From positions 1 to 64,000 of the forward strand of contig NZ_JACIDE010000014.1 in NCBI RefSeq assembly GCF_014196205.1: DNA of 64,000 nt. Reading direction: 5' to 3'. This document shows positions 53,663 through 64,000 of the stretch, piece by piece. The first letter of the stretch is position 1, and each line of letters starts with the position of its first letter. The translations under genes were made by a program, and so were the position numbers. Source of the DNA: Anoxybacteroides voinovskiense (lineage in GTDB: Bacteria; Bacillota; Bacilli; Bacillales; Anoxybacillaceae). A model generated the notes under the pieces. That model had not been told where the DNA came from and made no database searches. It saw only the letters and a list, made by a program, of their open reading frames with translations.

Positions 53663-54394
53663 ATGACAGTTCGGCAACGTTTTTTTCAATTCGACGACCA
53701 ATGGTGCATTCTTCATTTGCCGGAACGGCCGAACGGCTTTGCTATTTTATTACTTGGCGATGTGAATCACTACGTGACAGATAGTACGAGTTTCTGGTTA
53801 GAGCATCACGGAAGAAGAAAATTACTTGAGGAGTTGCTTACTTACGGATACACCGTTTTTTCCTCTCATTTGTACGGGCGTCATTGGGGTTGTCCAAAAG
53901 CGGTTCGGCTTACTAAACAACTCATCTACTACGTATTGAAAAGTGAAATATTAAACAATCGTGTATATATATTGGCAGAAGGAATCGGCGCACTCGTTGC
54001 GTTGCAATTGCTTGCCGATATACCGACGAAAATTCGAGCGGTTGCGTTGCTTAATCCATGTTTAGACGTACGGGCGCAACTTGCATATGAGAAGGAAAAT
54101 AAATTTTTTTATAAACGAATGAGAAAGGAAATTGCGACGGCGTACGAAATTCTAGAAACAGAAGTAGAGAACGTCCTTCCGTCCCTAACGCGAACACCGC
54201 GGCAAGTGCCGGTGAAAATATGGCAGCTGTCAGGAGTTACTCCTTATCCTTCGGCACTTCATTGTCGCAACTATGAAGAGCAAGCAAGAAACCAAGACGT
54301 TCCTGTTGACGTTGTCTATCATTTGCCGGAGAAGCGATATTGTTTTGCAGCTTCTATTCACCAATTTTATGAGCAACATAATGCATTGCCATAA
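53663..54394 (+). CDS. yjaU: YjaU-like alpha/beta hydrolase-fold protein
   Basis: A 243-residue protein with an alpha/beta hydrolase-like pattern; location matches B. subtilis yjaU. The expected nucleophile elbow reads AEGIG instead of GxSxG, so the catalytic Ser is apparently Gly and hydrolase activity is doubtful. The ATG has AAGGGTG upstream. A strong terminator follows. Confidence 0.65.
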   Translation: MTVRQRFFQFDDQWCILHLPERPNGFAILLLGDVNHYVTDSTSFWLEHHGRRKLLEELLTYGYTVFSSHLYGRHWGCPKAVRLTKQLIYYVLKSEILNNRVYILAEGIGALVALQLLADIPTKIRAVALLNPCLDVRAQLAYEKENKFFYKRMRKEIATAYEILETEVENVLPSLTRTPRQVPVKIWQLSGVTPYPSALHCRNYEEQARNQDVPVDVVYHLPEKRYCFAASIHQFYEQHNALP

Positions 54395-54395
54395 C

Positions 54396-54431
54396 CCTCC
54401 TCTATCGTTTGCTTTTCCGATAGAGGAGGGT
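54396..54431. terminator. Strong terminator between yjaU and the small minus-strand gene
   Basis: CCCTCCTCTATCG and CGATAGAGGAGGG form a 13-bp perfect stem between convergent units. Confidence 0.8.
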
Positions 54432-54434
54432 TCG

Positions 54435-54644
54435 CTATTTTTTTAACGAATCAACGAAAGAAGAAATCGCGCGAACGAACGGTTTTAGTTGATAAAACGA
54501 AGACACAATTGTATCAATGTCTTGCATTAGTTGAAGTAGGTCGAGTTGTTACGATGGGGAAGAAAGTTGTTTAGTACGCTCCTGCGGCGGAGAAGCGCCA
54601 AACATTAAGCGGGAAAATCGGTCGGTTGGTTGTACAGGTTTCAA
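54435..54644 (-). pseudogene. Small gene interrupted by an in-frame TAA
   Basis: Reading from a TTG at 54644 (AAAGGAGGGA upstream), a 70-codon frame runs to TAG at 54435 with one in-frame TAA at 54549-54551 (codon 32). Before the stop: MKPVQPTDRFSRLMFGASPP; after it: QLDLLQLMQDIDTIVSSFYQ then LKPFVRAISSFVDSLKK, a convincing amphipathic helix. The excellent ribosome binding site and protein-like downstream half suggest a recently inactivated small gene, or a 31-residue peptide with fortuitous continuation. Family not recognised; B. subtilis has yjaV, med, comZ and yjzB in this interval. Confidence 0.5.
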
Positions 54645-54730
54645 TGTGCTTCCCTCCTTTCTCCTTATTAATAGTGTATGTGTATGGATCAACTATCGAT
54701 TAGACAAACGCGGGATAGGGCAGATTTATA

Positions 54731-54775
54731 TTGCACATTTATAAAAACTCCATTAAAATTAGTACCAAGTAATAG
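54731..54775 (+). promoter_or_regulatory. fabHF promoter with FapR-like operator
   Basis: TTGCAC (54731-54736), 17 bp, TAAAAT (54754-54759). TTAGTACCAAGTAATAG at 54759-54775 resembles the FapR operator (TTAGTACCTRGTACTAA) in its left half and covers the predicted start. Malonyl-CoA-responsive control is inferred. Confidence 0.65.
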
Positions 54776-54810
54776 TAATTGGTTATATAATTCTAAAGGA
54801 GATGTTTAGT

Positions 54811-55743
54811 ATGGGTGCAGGCATTATCGGAGTCGGTCGCTATTTACCCGAGCGGGTCGTGACGAATGCGGATTTAGAAAAAATGATGGATACATCAGAC
54901 GAATGGATTCGGACACGTACTGGAATTGAAGAACGGAGAATTGCTCCAGATGATATGGATACATCCGATATGGCGTATTTTGCTGCACAAAACGCGCTCA
55001 AACATGCAAACATTACAGCGGCAGACATCGACTTAATTTTAGTGGCAACGGTCACCCCAGACCGCCCATTCCCATCGGTTGCTTGTATGCTACAAGAGCG
55101 GCTTGGCGCGACAAAAGCGGCAGCGCTTGATATTAGCGCAGCTTGTGCAGGATTTATTTATGGCATGGTAACAGCAAAACAATTTATTGACACTGGCGCT
55201 TATCGGTATATATTAGTAGTAGGTGTTGAGAAGTTGTCAAAAATCGTGAACTGGAGCGACCGCAATACGGCGGTGCTATTTGGCGACGGCGCAGGGGCGG
55301 TCGTCATGGGACCTGTTTCGGAAGGACGAGGCATTTTATCGTTCGAATTAGGAGCAGATGGGACAGGAGGAAAACACTTATATCATGAAGAATATGTCGT
55401 TATGAACGGCAGAGAAGTGTTTAAGTTTGCCGTTCGGCAAATGGGCGAATCGTGCATTCACGTGCTAGAAAAAGCCGGCTTATCGAAACAAGATGTTGAC
55501 TTCTTAATTCCGCACCAAGCCAATATACGAATTGTCGAAGCAGCAAGGCAGCGACTAGAATTGCCGGAGGATAAAATGTCAACAACGGTTAGAAAATATG
55601 GCAATACTTCTGCGGCGTCCATTCCGATTTCGATCGTGGAAGAATTAGAAGCAGGAAAAATTAACGATGACGATCTTATTATTATGGTTGGCTTTGGCGG
55701 CGGCTTAACATGGGGCGCCATCGCATTGAGATGGGGCCGTTGA
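54811..55743 (+). CDS. fabH: 3-oxoacyl-ACP synthase III FabH
   Basis: A 310-residue condensing enzyme starting fatty acid synthesis from acyl-CoA and malonyl-ACP. The catalytic triad is visible: Cys in [13 protein letters not shown] near residue 112, His in [11 protein letters not shown] and Asn in [12 protein letters not shown] chose the ATG at 54811; the ATG at 54802 would abut the ribosome binding site AAAGGAG. Followed by fabF after 35 bp. Confidence 0.94.
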   Translation: MGAGIIGVGRYLPERVVTNADLEKMMDTSDEWIRTRTGIEERRIAPDDMDTSDMAYFAAQNALKHANITAADIDLILVATVTPDRPFPSVACMLQERLGATKAAALDISAACAGFIYGMVTAKQFIDTGAYRYILVVGVEKLSKIVNWSDRNTAVLFGDGAGAVVMGPVSEGRGILSFELGADGTGGKHLYHEEYVVMNGREVFKFAVRQMGESCIHVLEKAGLSKQDVDFLIPHQANIRIVEAARQRLELPEDKMSTTVRKYGNTSAASIPISIVEELEAGKINDDDLIIMVGFGGGLTWGAIALRWGR

Positions 55744-55778
55744 CAACAGTCATTACAAAAGGAAAGAGAGGCAAGCAG

Positions 55779-57017
55779 ATGAAAAAACGAAGAGTCGTAG
55801 TGACAGGTCTTGGAGCTGTTACTCCCCTTGGAAATGATGTCGAAACAACTTGGAAAAATATCATTGCCGGACAAAACGGTATTGGACCGTTGACACGTGT
55901 TAACCCAGACGATTTTCCGGCAAAAGTAGCAGCGGAATTAAAAGATTTTAATCCAGAGCAGTTCATGGATAAGCGGGAAGCGCGAAAAATGGATCGCTTT
56001 ACGCAATATGCGGTTGCAGCATCGCTGATGGCGGTAAAAGACGCTCATTTAACGATTACGGAAGAAAATGCTCCGCGCGTTGGCGTATGGATCGGTTCAG
56101 GCATCGGGGGAATGGAAACGTTTGAGCAACAGTTTGAAGTTTTCCAGCAGCGCGGGTATCGGCGCGTAAGCCCGTTTTTCGTACCGATGATGATTCCGGA
56201 TATGGCGGCAGGGCAAGTGTCGATTGTATTAGGAGCGAAAGGAATTAACTCTTGTACGGTCACGGCATGTGCGACAGGGGCGAATTCGATTGGTGATGCG
56301 TTCAAAGTCATTGAGCGTGGCGATGCGGACGTCATGATTACCGGTGGAACAGAAGCACCGATTACAAGAATGGCGTTAGCAGGATTTTGTGCCAATACGG
56401 CATTATCGACAAACCCAGATCCGAACACAGCGAGCCGACCATTTGATAAAAACCGCGATGGCTTTGTGATGGGAGAAGGCGCTGGTATTCTCGTATTGGA
56501 AGAACTAGAGCATGCGTTAAAGCGAGGAGCGCGCATTTACGCCGAGATCGTTGGCTATGGTGCAACAGGCGATGCATACCATATTACTGCACCAGCACCA
56601 GGTGGAGAAGGCGGGGTGCGAGCGATGCGTCAAGCATTGGCGGATGCAGGATTGAGGCCAGAAGACATCGATTACATTAACGCGCACGGAACAAGTACAG
56701 ATTATAATGATAAATACGAAACGATGGCGATTAAAGAAGTGTTTGGCGACCACGCTTATAAGCTAGCGGTGAGCTCCACAAAATCGATGACAGGGCATTT
56801 GCTTGGAGCAGCAGGCGCTGTCGAAGCGATTTTCTCGATTTTATCGATTGTTGACGGAGTTATTCCTCCGACCATTCACTACGAAACGCCAGATCCGGAG
56901 TGCGACCTCGATTATGTGCCAAACGTCGCGCGCAAACAAGAAGTGCGCGCTGCATTAAGCAATTCGCTCGGCTTTGGCGGCCATAACGCCACGCTCATTT
57001 TCAAAAAATATGAGTAA
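55779..57017 (+). CDS. fabF: 3-oxoacyl-ACP synthase II FabF
   Basis: A 412-residue elongating condensing enzyme. It has [18 protein letters not shown] at the start, the catalytic Cys in [16 protein letters not shown] near residue 164, and catalytic histidines in NAHGTST and [13 protein letters not shown] chose the ATG at 55779 (AGAGAGG upstream); the extension to 55710 overlaps fabH. Same operon as fabH. Confidence 0.94.
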   Translation: MKKRRVVVTGLGAVTPLGNDVETTWKNIIAGQNGIGPLTRVNPDDFPAKVAAELKDFNPEQFMDKREARKMDRFTQYAVAASLMAVKDAHLTITEENAPRVGVWIGSGIGGMETFEQQFEVFQQRGYRRVSPFFVPMMIPDMAAGQVSIVLGAKGINSCTVTACATGANSIGDAFKVIERGDADVMITGGTEAPITRMALAGFCANTALSTNPDPNTASRPFDKNRDGFVMGEGAGILVLEELEHALKRGARIYAEIVGYGATGDAYHITAPAPGGEGGVRAMRQALADAGLRPEDIDYINAHGTSTDYNDKYETMAIKEVFGDHAYKLAVSSTKSMTGHLLGAAGAVEAIFSILSIVDGVIPPTIHYETPDPECDLDYVPNVARKQEVRAALSNSLGFGGHNATLIFKKYE

Positions 57018-57023
57018 CCGAAA

Positions 57024-57053
57024 TGGCGATCTCGGAAAGAGGTCGCCTTTTTT
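57024..57053 (+). terminator. Terminator after fabF
   Basis: GGCGATCTC/GAGGTCGCC stem with T6. Confidence 0.75.
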
Positions 57054-57102
57054 CACCTCTTTTTCTTTCTTCACATACAATGTTGGGAAAGGAGGGAACG
57101 GC

Positions 57103-57861
57103 ATGCCGATTGTTCGGACAGATGAATGGATAGAAGAGCATCCGTTAAAACGATGCGAGCGGCTTATTCCTTATTTCGAACAAGCGACCGCCCGCGGAAT
57201 TTATCTCCATCTTACTCACCACGGAATGTCCTCAGAAAAAGGAAGCGAAACAGTAACGTTAATGAAGCGGAAAAAAATATGGGAGCGAGTCGAAACATTA
57301 TATGAACAGCTACGCAAACGTTGGAATGGACCGGATATCCCCATTTTTATTTTTCCAGCCAACGCTCACCATCAGGCGTTTGCCCGTGACTTCAACAGTA
57401 AAGGCGGGCTTGCATACCACGATAAACTTTTTTTATTTTTATTGCCGCACCATGAAACGAAAGAAATTGCGGCTGTGTTAACCCATGAGTATAGCCATGT
57501 TTGCCGGTTGGATAAACAGCGGAAAAACATATATACGCTGCTTGACGGCATTATGTTAGAAGGACTTGCTGAGCAGGCAGTTGGTCGATTTGTCGGCAAA
57601 GCATATGAAGCAAAATGGACGACGTATTATTCAGAGGAAGAGGTGCAAAAGTTTTGGAAAAAATACATTGCCCCTCATCAAGCGGTTGCCTCGTCCCACC
57701 CTTTACATGATCGTCTTCTTTACGGGCGTGGGTGGTACCCGCGAATGCTTGGGTATGCCGTCGGTTATCATATCGTTCAACAGGCGTTGGAAAAAGAAAG
57801 TTTCTTATCATTAATCGAAATGCCATCAGAACGCATCGTTCAAGTCGCAAACTTCGAGTAA
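57103..57861 (+). CDS. yjaZ: YjaZ-like DUF2268 zinc protease
   Basis: A 252-residue protein with a gluzincin-type active site THEYSHVCRLDK (HExxH) near residue 132 and a downstream LEGLAEQAVGRF glutamate as third zinc ligand. The family (DUF2268) is predicted to be a zinc protease; substrate unknown. The ATG at 57103 has AAAGGAGGG upstream. Its place after fabF is the same as in B. subtilis. Confidence 0.82.
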   Translation: MPIVRTDEWIEEHPLKRCERLIPYFEQATARGIYLHLTHHGMSSEKGSETVTLMKRKKIWERVETLYEQLRKRWNGPDIPIFIFPANAHHQAFARDFNSKGGLAYHDKLFLFLLPHHETKEIAAVLTHEYSHVCRLDKQRKNIYTLLDGIMLEGLAEQAVGRFVGKAYEAKWTTYYSEEEVQKFWKKYIAPHQAVASSHPLHDRLLYGRGWYPRMLGYAVGYHIVQQALEKESFLSLIEMPSERIVQVANFE

Positions 57862-57927
57862 AACGTCGTCATCACCGTCCGTTTTTGCACATATACGTAG
57901 ATTAGGACAAGGTGATGGAGGAAAACG

Positions 57928-58131
57928 ATGCGAATTTTTATCTATTTAGTCGGTTTTGGGCTGTCGGTCATTGGTGGGGTCACCTCGATTGCTTATTTAA
58001 ACCTTCTTACAGTGGAACGAGGATGGCTTGACTATTTTCGTTTCATTAGCACACGAATTGAATGTTATTTTTTTCTTGTTGGCATCCTTCTTATGTGGCT
58101 AAGCCTTTCTTTTCCCTCTCAAGAAGAATGA
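57928..58131 (+). CDS. Small two-helix membrane protein
   Basis: A 67-residue protein with two hydrophobic helices (residues 4-26 and about 46-62) separated by a polar loop [19 protein letters not shown]. The ATG has GATGGAGG upstream. I do not recognise a named family; it lies between yjaZ and yjbA. Confidence 0.65.
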   Translation: MRIFIYLVGFGLSVIGGVTSIAYLNLLTVERGWLDYFRFISTRIECYFFLVGILLMWLSLSFPSQEE

Positions 58132-58217
58132 TGGATAAAAAAGGGTGTCGTGGAATAAAATATTCTCCCTCTGCCTATACTGATGGACAAATAGTTTTTG
58201 AAGTGAGGGGTATCGTT

Positions 58218-58958
58218 ATGTTATATCTTCATGATATTTGGGTGAATTGGTTTGAAGGGGAAGAGAATGGATATAACGTCTGCCACTTTCATGAATGGCG
58301 AAAAGACGATCAAGTCGAATTGCTTGATCAAGTCCCGTTGTTAAAAGTATCTTCAGCCTTATTTCATTACATCGAAAATAGTTTATCGGAAATTCCGCAA
58401 TCGCTTCTTGACAATGTGTATCAAAAAGCGTATGTTCGTAAAAACCACGAGCGTATTCCGCTAGACTACGGGTTTGTCGTGACCGATGGGAAAGGGATTT
58501 TAGCGGTAGATACGCTCGGGTATAACATTCCAATTCGCAAAAGCCGCCTAATTCCAAGACAAGAACAACTCGTTTATGAAATGGCTGCCGGACAACAAGA
58601 AGAAACGTACCCGCTCCCACCATATGACAAAGAGTACCATATTTTATCGCCTGCGCCGGAGCTCATGAGCGGTCTGACGCGCAAAGAGCGGCAATTAAAG
58701 CAGCTATTATTTATGGCGTTAGATCAGCTTTATTCAACGAAAAATGTCGCGGAAGTGCGCTATTGGTATACGGAGTGGGCGCCGCATAAATATCCATTGA
58801 TTCAACAAATGTCGTTTGACGAAGCGTGGTGTCAATTATACGAGGAAACGAAGCACGGTTGGTCGGAAAAACATGTGCAATTATGCGAGAAACTCGTCAA
58901 AGGACAACCATTCTTTGAGAAATTATGGGAAATAGAACAAGAGCCACACGTGAAATAA
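58218..58958 (+). CDS. yjbA: YjbA-like UPF0736 protein
   Basis: A 246-residue soluble protein ([20 protein letters not shown] ... [19 protein letters not shown]) of the UPF0736/YjbA family, of unknown function, in its usual place before trpS. I chose the ATG at 58218 with GTGAGGGG upstream; a longer frame from 58062 would overlap the preceding gene. Its TAA is the first triplet of a dispersed repeat. Confidence 0.82.
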   Translation: MLYLHDIWVNWFEGEENGYNVCHFHEWRKDDQVELLDQVPLLKVSSALFHYIENSLSEIPQSLLDNVYQKAYVRKNHERIPLDYGFVVTDGKGILAVDTLGYNIPIRKSRLIPRQEQLVYEMAAGQQEETYPLPPYDKEYHILSPAPELMSGLTRKERQLKQLLFMALDQLYSTKNVAEVRYWYTEWAPHKYPLIQQMSFDEAWCQLYEETKHGWSEKHVQLCEKLVKGQPFFEKLWEIEQEPHVK

Positions 58959-59106
58959 GAAAAGCGCAAAGCGCCCGCCTATCGGCGAAGATCGCACAAG
59001 CCCCACCGAGGAGGCTGTTGCCGCCGCAGTGTGGGGCGGAGCGACTCGAGCCGATGGCGCTTGGAGCTAGACAACGCCCCACCTAATCGTAAAATTTTAT
59101 ACTTTC
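58956..59106 (+). repeat. Dispersed structured repeat, copy 2
   Basis: Nearly identical to 10827-10976 apart from a few substitutions and one indel near the middle. It begins TAAGAAAAGCG with the TAA of yjbA and ends with the shared tail AAAATTTTATACTTTC. It can form the same branched hairpin. Confidence 0.85.
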
Positions 59107-59113
59107 TTACCTT

Positions 59114-59145
59114 ATAAAAAGATGCCCCTTTTACGGGACATCTTT

Positions 59146-59148
<3 letters not shown>
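59114..59148 (-). terminator. Terminator of trpS
   Basis: AAAAAGATG/CATCTTTTT stem with inner CCC/GGG pairs, flanked by A- and T-runs. Confidence 0.75.
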
Positions 59149-60425
<1,277 letters not shown>

Positions 60426-60431
60426 GTTACC

Positions 60432-60460
60432 ATTCTAAAACAATCTTCTCGTTTATGCAA
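60432..60460 (-). promoter_or_regulatory. trpS promoter
   Basis: On the minus strand: TTGCAT (60460-60455), 17 bp, TAGAAT (60437-60432). Confidence 0.7.
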
Positions 60461-60539
60461 GGAAGAGGACAGAGGATTTACCCTCCTTCCACAAACATTT
60501 TACTCATACAAATTTTGAATGACAAAGTGTTTTTTAATA

Positions 60540-60984
60540 ATTTCATTCCCTAAATATCTTATTTCAAAAATTATTTTTAAAAAATGAATTTTTGTGAGAT
60601 GCATGACTAAATATAAGAAGAAACCGAACGTTTATCATTTTTGAACTTAAAGTAAAAACGAAAGATGTAAGCGCTTTATTTTAAGAAATGTAAAATTTTA
60701 TCATTTACATTTATCGAAAAACACTATAAAATGCTAACTAGCTGAAAAAACAAAGTTACCGCAACAGTTTTAATCAAAATAAAATTCAGAAAACATAAAA
60801 ATGTGACAAAAAATCTTTTCAAATATATTAATAACGTTTATAATAAAACACAGGTAAAATATTCTGATAAATCAGACGAGAAATGGTACATAATTTAGTG
60901 GGAACAAACTGATATTATGAACAAAAGTTCCGCGCTTTGACGCCGGGCTTTTGCATATAAAAATTTTTTTAGGGGGGAAATCCA
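60540..60984 (+). promoter_or_regulatory. AT-rich opp promoter region with CodY-like box
   Basis: This 445-bp stretch holds no convincing gene. It is very AT-rich. TATAAT at 60839-60844 may be a -10 box (weak -35 TTTTCA 17 bp upstream). AATATTCTGATAAAT at 60858-60872 matches the CodY consensus AATTTTCWGAAAATT at 12 of 15 positions just downstream of the predicted start. CodY control of opp is known in Bacilli; here it is inference. Confidence 0.45.
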
Positions 60985-62625
60985 TTGAAGAAAAGACTAT
61001 CACTTTTGTTCAGCCTTATGTTAGTGCTGAGCGTCTTTCTTGCTGCGTGCGGCGGGTTTAACAAAAAAGAATCTGCTGGTGAAAAAACAGGCGGCGAGAA
61101 AAAAGCCGATGTTTCGCAAGAATTGCGCGTGAACATTAACACAGAGCCATTCTCTTTACATCCAGGATTAGCGAACGACTCGACTTCTGGTACTGTATTG
61201 CGCCAAACGTTTGAAGGGTTGACAGTTATTAAAGACGGAAAACCTAAGTTGGCAGCAGCAGAAAGCTATGATGTTTCTGATGACTTAACAACGTACACGT
61301 TCAAATTGCGCGATGCAAAATGGACGAACGGTGACCCTGTCACTGCGCAAGACTTCGAGTATGCGTGGAAATGGGCGCTTGATCCGAAAAACCAATCGCA
61401 ATACGCTTATCAGCTTTACTACATTAAAAACGGTCAAGCGTTTAACGAAGGAAAAGCAAAAGCAGAAGACGTTGGTGTCAAAGCGCTTGATGACAAAACA
61501 TTACAAGTTACACTTGAAAACCCAACACCTTATTTCTTAGAACTAACAGCGTTCTATACGTACTATCCAGTAAACAGCAAAATTGCACAAAAAAATCCGG
61601 ATTGGTACAAAAACGCTGGTCCTGACTACACATCAAACGGACCGTTCAAAATGACAACTTGGGAGCATAACAATAAAATCGTTCTTGAAAAGAACGAAAA
61701 CTATTGGGATGCGAAAAACGTAAAACTTACAAAAATCAGCATGTCGATGGTTAACGATCCGAACACAGAACTTTCGATGTTCAATAACGGTGAGTTAGAC
61801 TGGGCTGGTTCGCCAACAGGTACGTTGCCAACAGATGCGCTTCCGCAATTAAAACAAGAAGGTAAGCTTCATGTGCAACCGATTGCGGGCACATATTGGT
61901 TAAAATTTAACACAGAAAAAGCGCCATTCAACAACGTAAATATTCGTAAGGCACTCGCATATGCGATTGACCGTAAAGCAATCGTAGAAAACGTTACAAA
62001 AGGGGAACAAGTACCAGCGATGGCGGCTGTGCCACCAACAATGTTCCCAGAGAACAAAGAAGGTTACTTTAAAGATAACGATGTTGAAAAGGCAAAGGAA
62101 TATTTGAAAAAAGGGTTAGAAGAGCTTGGCTTAAAAGATGTGAAACAATTACCGCCAATCACATATTCGTTTAACACATCTGAAGCACATGCGAAAATCG
62201 CTCAAGCGATTCAAGATATGTGGAAGAAAAATTTAGGCATTGAAGTAAAACTTGAAAACGCTGAATGGAATGTTTATATTGACAAATTGCATTCTGGCGA
62301 TTATCAAGTTGGCCGCATGGGTTGGTTAGGTGACTTTAACGATCCAATCAACTTCTTAGAATTGTTCCGTGACAAAAAAGGCGGCAACAACGATACAAAC
62401 TGGGAAAATCCGAAATACAAACAATTGTTGATTGACTCGCAAAAAGAAAAAGATCCAGAAAAACGGAAACAAATGTTAAAAGACGCAGAAGCAATCTTAA
62501 TGGATGAGCTTCCAGTTGCACCTATCTACTTCTATACACAAACTTGGGTGCAAAAAGACAACTTAAAAGGCGTTGAATTGTCAGGTCTTGGCGACGTCCA
62601 ATTCAAATGGGCATATTTTGAATAA
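60985..62625 (+). CDS. oppA: Oligopeptide-binding lipoprotein OppA
   Basis: A 546-residue SBP family 5 protein. Lipoprotein signal with FLAAC lipobox near residue 22, then RVNINTEPFSLHPGLANDST, the family signature region KPKLAAAESYDVSDDLTTYTF, and YYPVNSKIAQKNPDW. The TTG start at 60985 follows AGGGGGGAAA. It captures extracellular peptides for OppBCDF. A stable hairpin separates it from oppB. Confidence 0.9.
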   Translation: MKKRLSLLFSLMLVLSVFLAACGGFNKKESAGEKTGGEKKADVSQELRVNINTEPFSLHPGLANDSTSGTVLRQTFEGLTVIKDGKPKLAAAESYDVSDDLTTYTFKLRDAKWTNGDPVTAQDFEYAWKWALDPKNQSQYAYQLYYIKNGQAFNEGKAKAEDVGVKALDDKTLQVTLENPTPYFLELTAFYTYYPVNSKIAQKNPDWYKNAGPDYTSNGPFKMTTWEHNNKIVLEKNENYWDAKNVKLTKISMSMVNDPNTELSMFNNGELDWAGSPTGTLPTDALPQLKQEGKLHVQPIAGTYWLKFNTEKAPFNNVNIRKALAYAIDRKAIVENVTKGEQVPAMAAVPPTMFPENKEGYFKDNDVEKAKEYLKKGLEELGLKDVKQLPPITYSFNTSEAHAKIAQAIQDMWKKNLGIEVKLENAEWNVYIDKLHSGDYQVGRMGWLGDFNDPINFLELFRDKKGGNNDTNWENPKYKQLLIDSQKEKDPEKRKQMLKDAEAILMDELPVAPIYFYTQTWVQKDNLKGVELSGLGDVQFKWAYFE

Positions 62626-62633
62626 GATGGTGG

Positions 62634-62669
62634 ATGAAGGTATATGGGAATTTTCCCATATACCTTCAT
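62634..62669 (+). repeat. Intercistronic stem-loop between oppA and oppB
   Basis: Seventeen-base complementary arms (62634-62650 and 62653-62669) with only TT between them; no long T-run follows. Probably stabilises oppA mRNA or partly terminates, giving more binding protein than permease. Confidence 0.75.
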
Positions 62670-62712
62670 TTCGCGATATAGAGTATTTGCAAAAAAATGG
62701 AGGTGTTTCAAT

Positions 62713-63648
62713 ATGTTGCGGTATATATCAAGACGGTTATTGTCGATTTTGCTGTCGCTTTTTTTAATTATTACCGCTACGTTCTTTTTAATGAGAGCCG
62801 CACCGGGGGGACCGTTTTCAGGCGAGAAAAAATTGCCTCCGGAAATTGAGAAAAATTTAAATGAATATTATGGACTTGACCGTCCGTGGTATGAACAATA
62901 CACGGATTATTTAGTATCCATTGCGAAATGGGACTTTGGTCCGTCGTTTAAATATAAAGGACAAACGGTCAATGATTTAATTAATGAAGGCTTCCCTGTG
63001 TCGTTTTTCCTTGGGATGGAAGCGTTATTATTAGCGGTTAGCCTCGGCATTTTATTAGGGGTTATTGCTGCCTTAAATCATAACAAATGGCAAGATTATG
63101 GAGCCATGATTTTTGCTGTTCTCGGCATATCTGTTCCAAGCTTTATTATGGCGTCGCTTTTACAATATGTATTGGCGATTAAACTAGGACTGTTTCCAGT
63201 CGCTCGTTGGGAATCGCTTCAACATACCGTATTGCCAGCATTGGCGCTTGCAGCGACACCGATGGCATTCATTGCCCGCCTCACTCGCTCAAGCATGTTG
63301 GAAGTACTAAGCAATGACTATATCCGTACAGCGAAAGCAAAAGGGCTTTCGAAAGGACAAATTACGGTGAAACACGCCATTCGTAACGCATTATTGCCAG
63401 TTGTCACATATTTAGGTCCATTATCGGCTGCGGTGTTGACAGGAAGCTTTGTCATTGAGAAAATTTTTGGTATTCCAGGGCTTGGAAGTCAATTCGTATT
63501 AAGTATTTCCAACCGTGACTATACAACGATTATGGGAGTCACTGTCTTTTACAGCATTTTGCTCCTGTTCTCGGTTTTACTCGTGGATATTGCCTACGGT
63601 TTAATTGATCCACGTATTAAATTAGCCGGTGGGAAGAAAGGAGAGTAG
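62713..63648 (+). CDS. oppB: Oligopeptide ABC transporter permease OppB
   Basis: A 311-residue permease with six helices. It starts [21 protein letters not shown], then [13 protein letters not shown], and has the EAA loop [34 protein letters not shown] chose the ATG at 62713 with GGAGGTG seven bases upstream; the longer frame crosses the hairpin. Confidence 0.92.
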   Translation: MLRYISRRLLSILLSLFLIITATFFLMRAAPGGPFSGEKKLPPEIEKNLNEYYGLDRPWYEQYTDYLVSIAKWDFGPSFKYKGQTVNDLINEGFPVSFFLGMEALLLAVSLGILLGVIAALNHNKWQDYGAMIFAVLGISVPSFIMASLLQYVLAIKLGLFPVARWESLQHTVLPALALAATPMAFIARLTRSSMLEVLSNDYIRTAKAKGLSKGQITVKHAIRNALLPVVTYLGPLSAAVLTGSFVIEKIFGIPGLGSQFVLSISNRDYTTIMGVTVFYSILLLFSVLLVDIAYGLIDPRIKLAGGKKGE

Positions 63649-63650
63649 TT

Positions 63651-64000
63651 ATGCAGCAACTTCCGAAAGAAATGTTTCAACCTGCATCGGTTGATTTAAG
63701 CGAAGCGGAAAAAATTTCGAAGCCGAGTTTGTCTTTTTGGAAAGACGTTTCGATTCGTTTTCGCAAAAATAAATTAGCAATGTTTGGGCTCGTGTTGTTA
63801 ATTCTATTAGTATTTATGGCGATTTTCGGTCCACATATGACGAAATACGATTACTCGACAAACGACTTAATGAACACAAACAAACCACCTTCGGCAGAAC
63901 ATTGGTTTGGAACGGACGACCTTGGTCGTGACATTTTCACCCGGACATGGTATGGGGCGCGCATTTCGTTATTCATCGGACTAGCAGCAGCGTTAATCGA
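63651..64000 (+). CDS. oppC: Oligopeptide ABC transporter permease OppC (partial)
   Basis: The ATG at 63651 lies 2 bases after the oppB stop, with AAAGGAGAG upstream. The 116 or so residues seen contain the N-terminal helix FRKNKLAMFGLVLLILLVF and the typical AEHWFGTDDLGRDIFTRTWYGARISLFIG motif. The gene runs beyond the window. Confidence 0.92.
   Translation, partial: MQQLPKEMFQPASVDLSEAEKISKPSLSFWKDVSIRFRKNKLAMFGLVLLILLVFMAIFGPHMTKYDYSTNDLMNTNKPPSAEHWFGTDDLGRDIFTRTWYGARISLFIGLAAALI

Overview
The window is chromosomal DNA of a thermophilic Bacillaceae. Gene order, Bacillus-type ribosome binding sites and moderate GC fit the Anoxybacillus/Parageobacillus/Geobacillus group best; the exact genus is an inference. 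The backbone follows the Bacillus subtilis order yitS-yitT-yitU-yitV-yitW ... argCJBD-carAB-argF-yjzC-yjzD-yjaU-fabH-fabF-yjaZ-yjbA-trpS-oppABC, with clpB (absent from B. subtilis) added after yjzC.

Denitrification and anaerobic genes are placed around and inside this backbone. 1-1.5 kb holds insertion-sequence debris and a 5'-truncated gene. 1.5-6.2 kb (minus strand) holds nirK (copper nitrite reductase) followed by nosD-nosL-nosY-nosF, without a nosZ. 6.5-13.5 kb is backbone (DUF3941 and DegV proteins, YitT, an SLH surface protein, YitU, YitV, YitW). 13.5-40.7 kb is one anaerobic island between yitW and argC: a haem-copper-oxidase-like membrane protein with two DUF2249 proteins, a Crp/Fnr regulator divergent from quinol NO reductase, a small zinc-ribbon protein, a third DUF2249 protein, mobA, a radical SAM/SPASM enzyme, two NarK transporters, modABC, a hemerythrin-like protein, narGHJI, fnr, moaA, the di-iron repair protein Ric/ScdA, moeA-mobB-moaE-moaD, ywiC and a second fnr.

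The genes form a working pathway: nitrate import (two NarK types), respiration to nitrite (NarGHJI) with its molybdenum supply (ModABC) and cofactor genes (MoaA, MoaD, MoaE, MoeA, MobA, MobB), nitrite to NO (NirK), NO to N2O (qNor), and repair of nitrosative damage (Ric). Twelve TGTGA-N6-TCACA-type sites sit in front of these units. Nearly all are centred about 41.5-42.5 bp upstream of the start predicted from a recognisable -10 box, the class II activator position. The two sites between the regulator and qNor share a variant right half (TCATA).

40.9-50.3 kb is the arginine/carbamoyl-phosphate operon with ARG-box-like sites at its promoter and again before carA. 50.4-64 kb carries yjzC, clpB (with a CtsR operator), fabHF (FapR-like operator), yjaZ, yjbA, trpS behind a T-box leader, and the start of the opp operon, cut by the window end in oppC.

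The most unusual non-coding features are a roughly 140-nt element at 21077-21217 that can fold into a multi-armed cloverleaf, and a dispersed repeat family (four copies, 38-151 bp) whose left end TAAGAAAAGCG coincides each time with the TAA stop codon of the preceding gene. No tRNA, rRNA or CRISPR array was seen.
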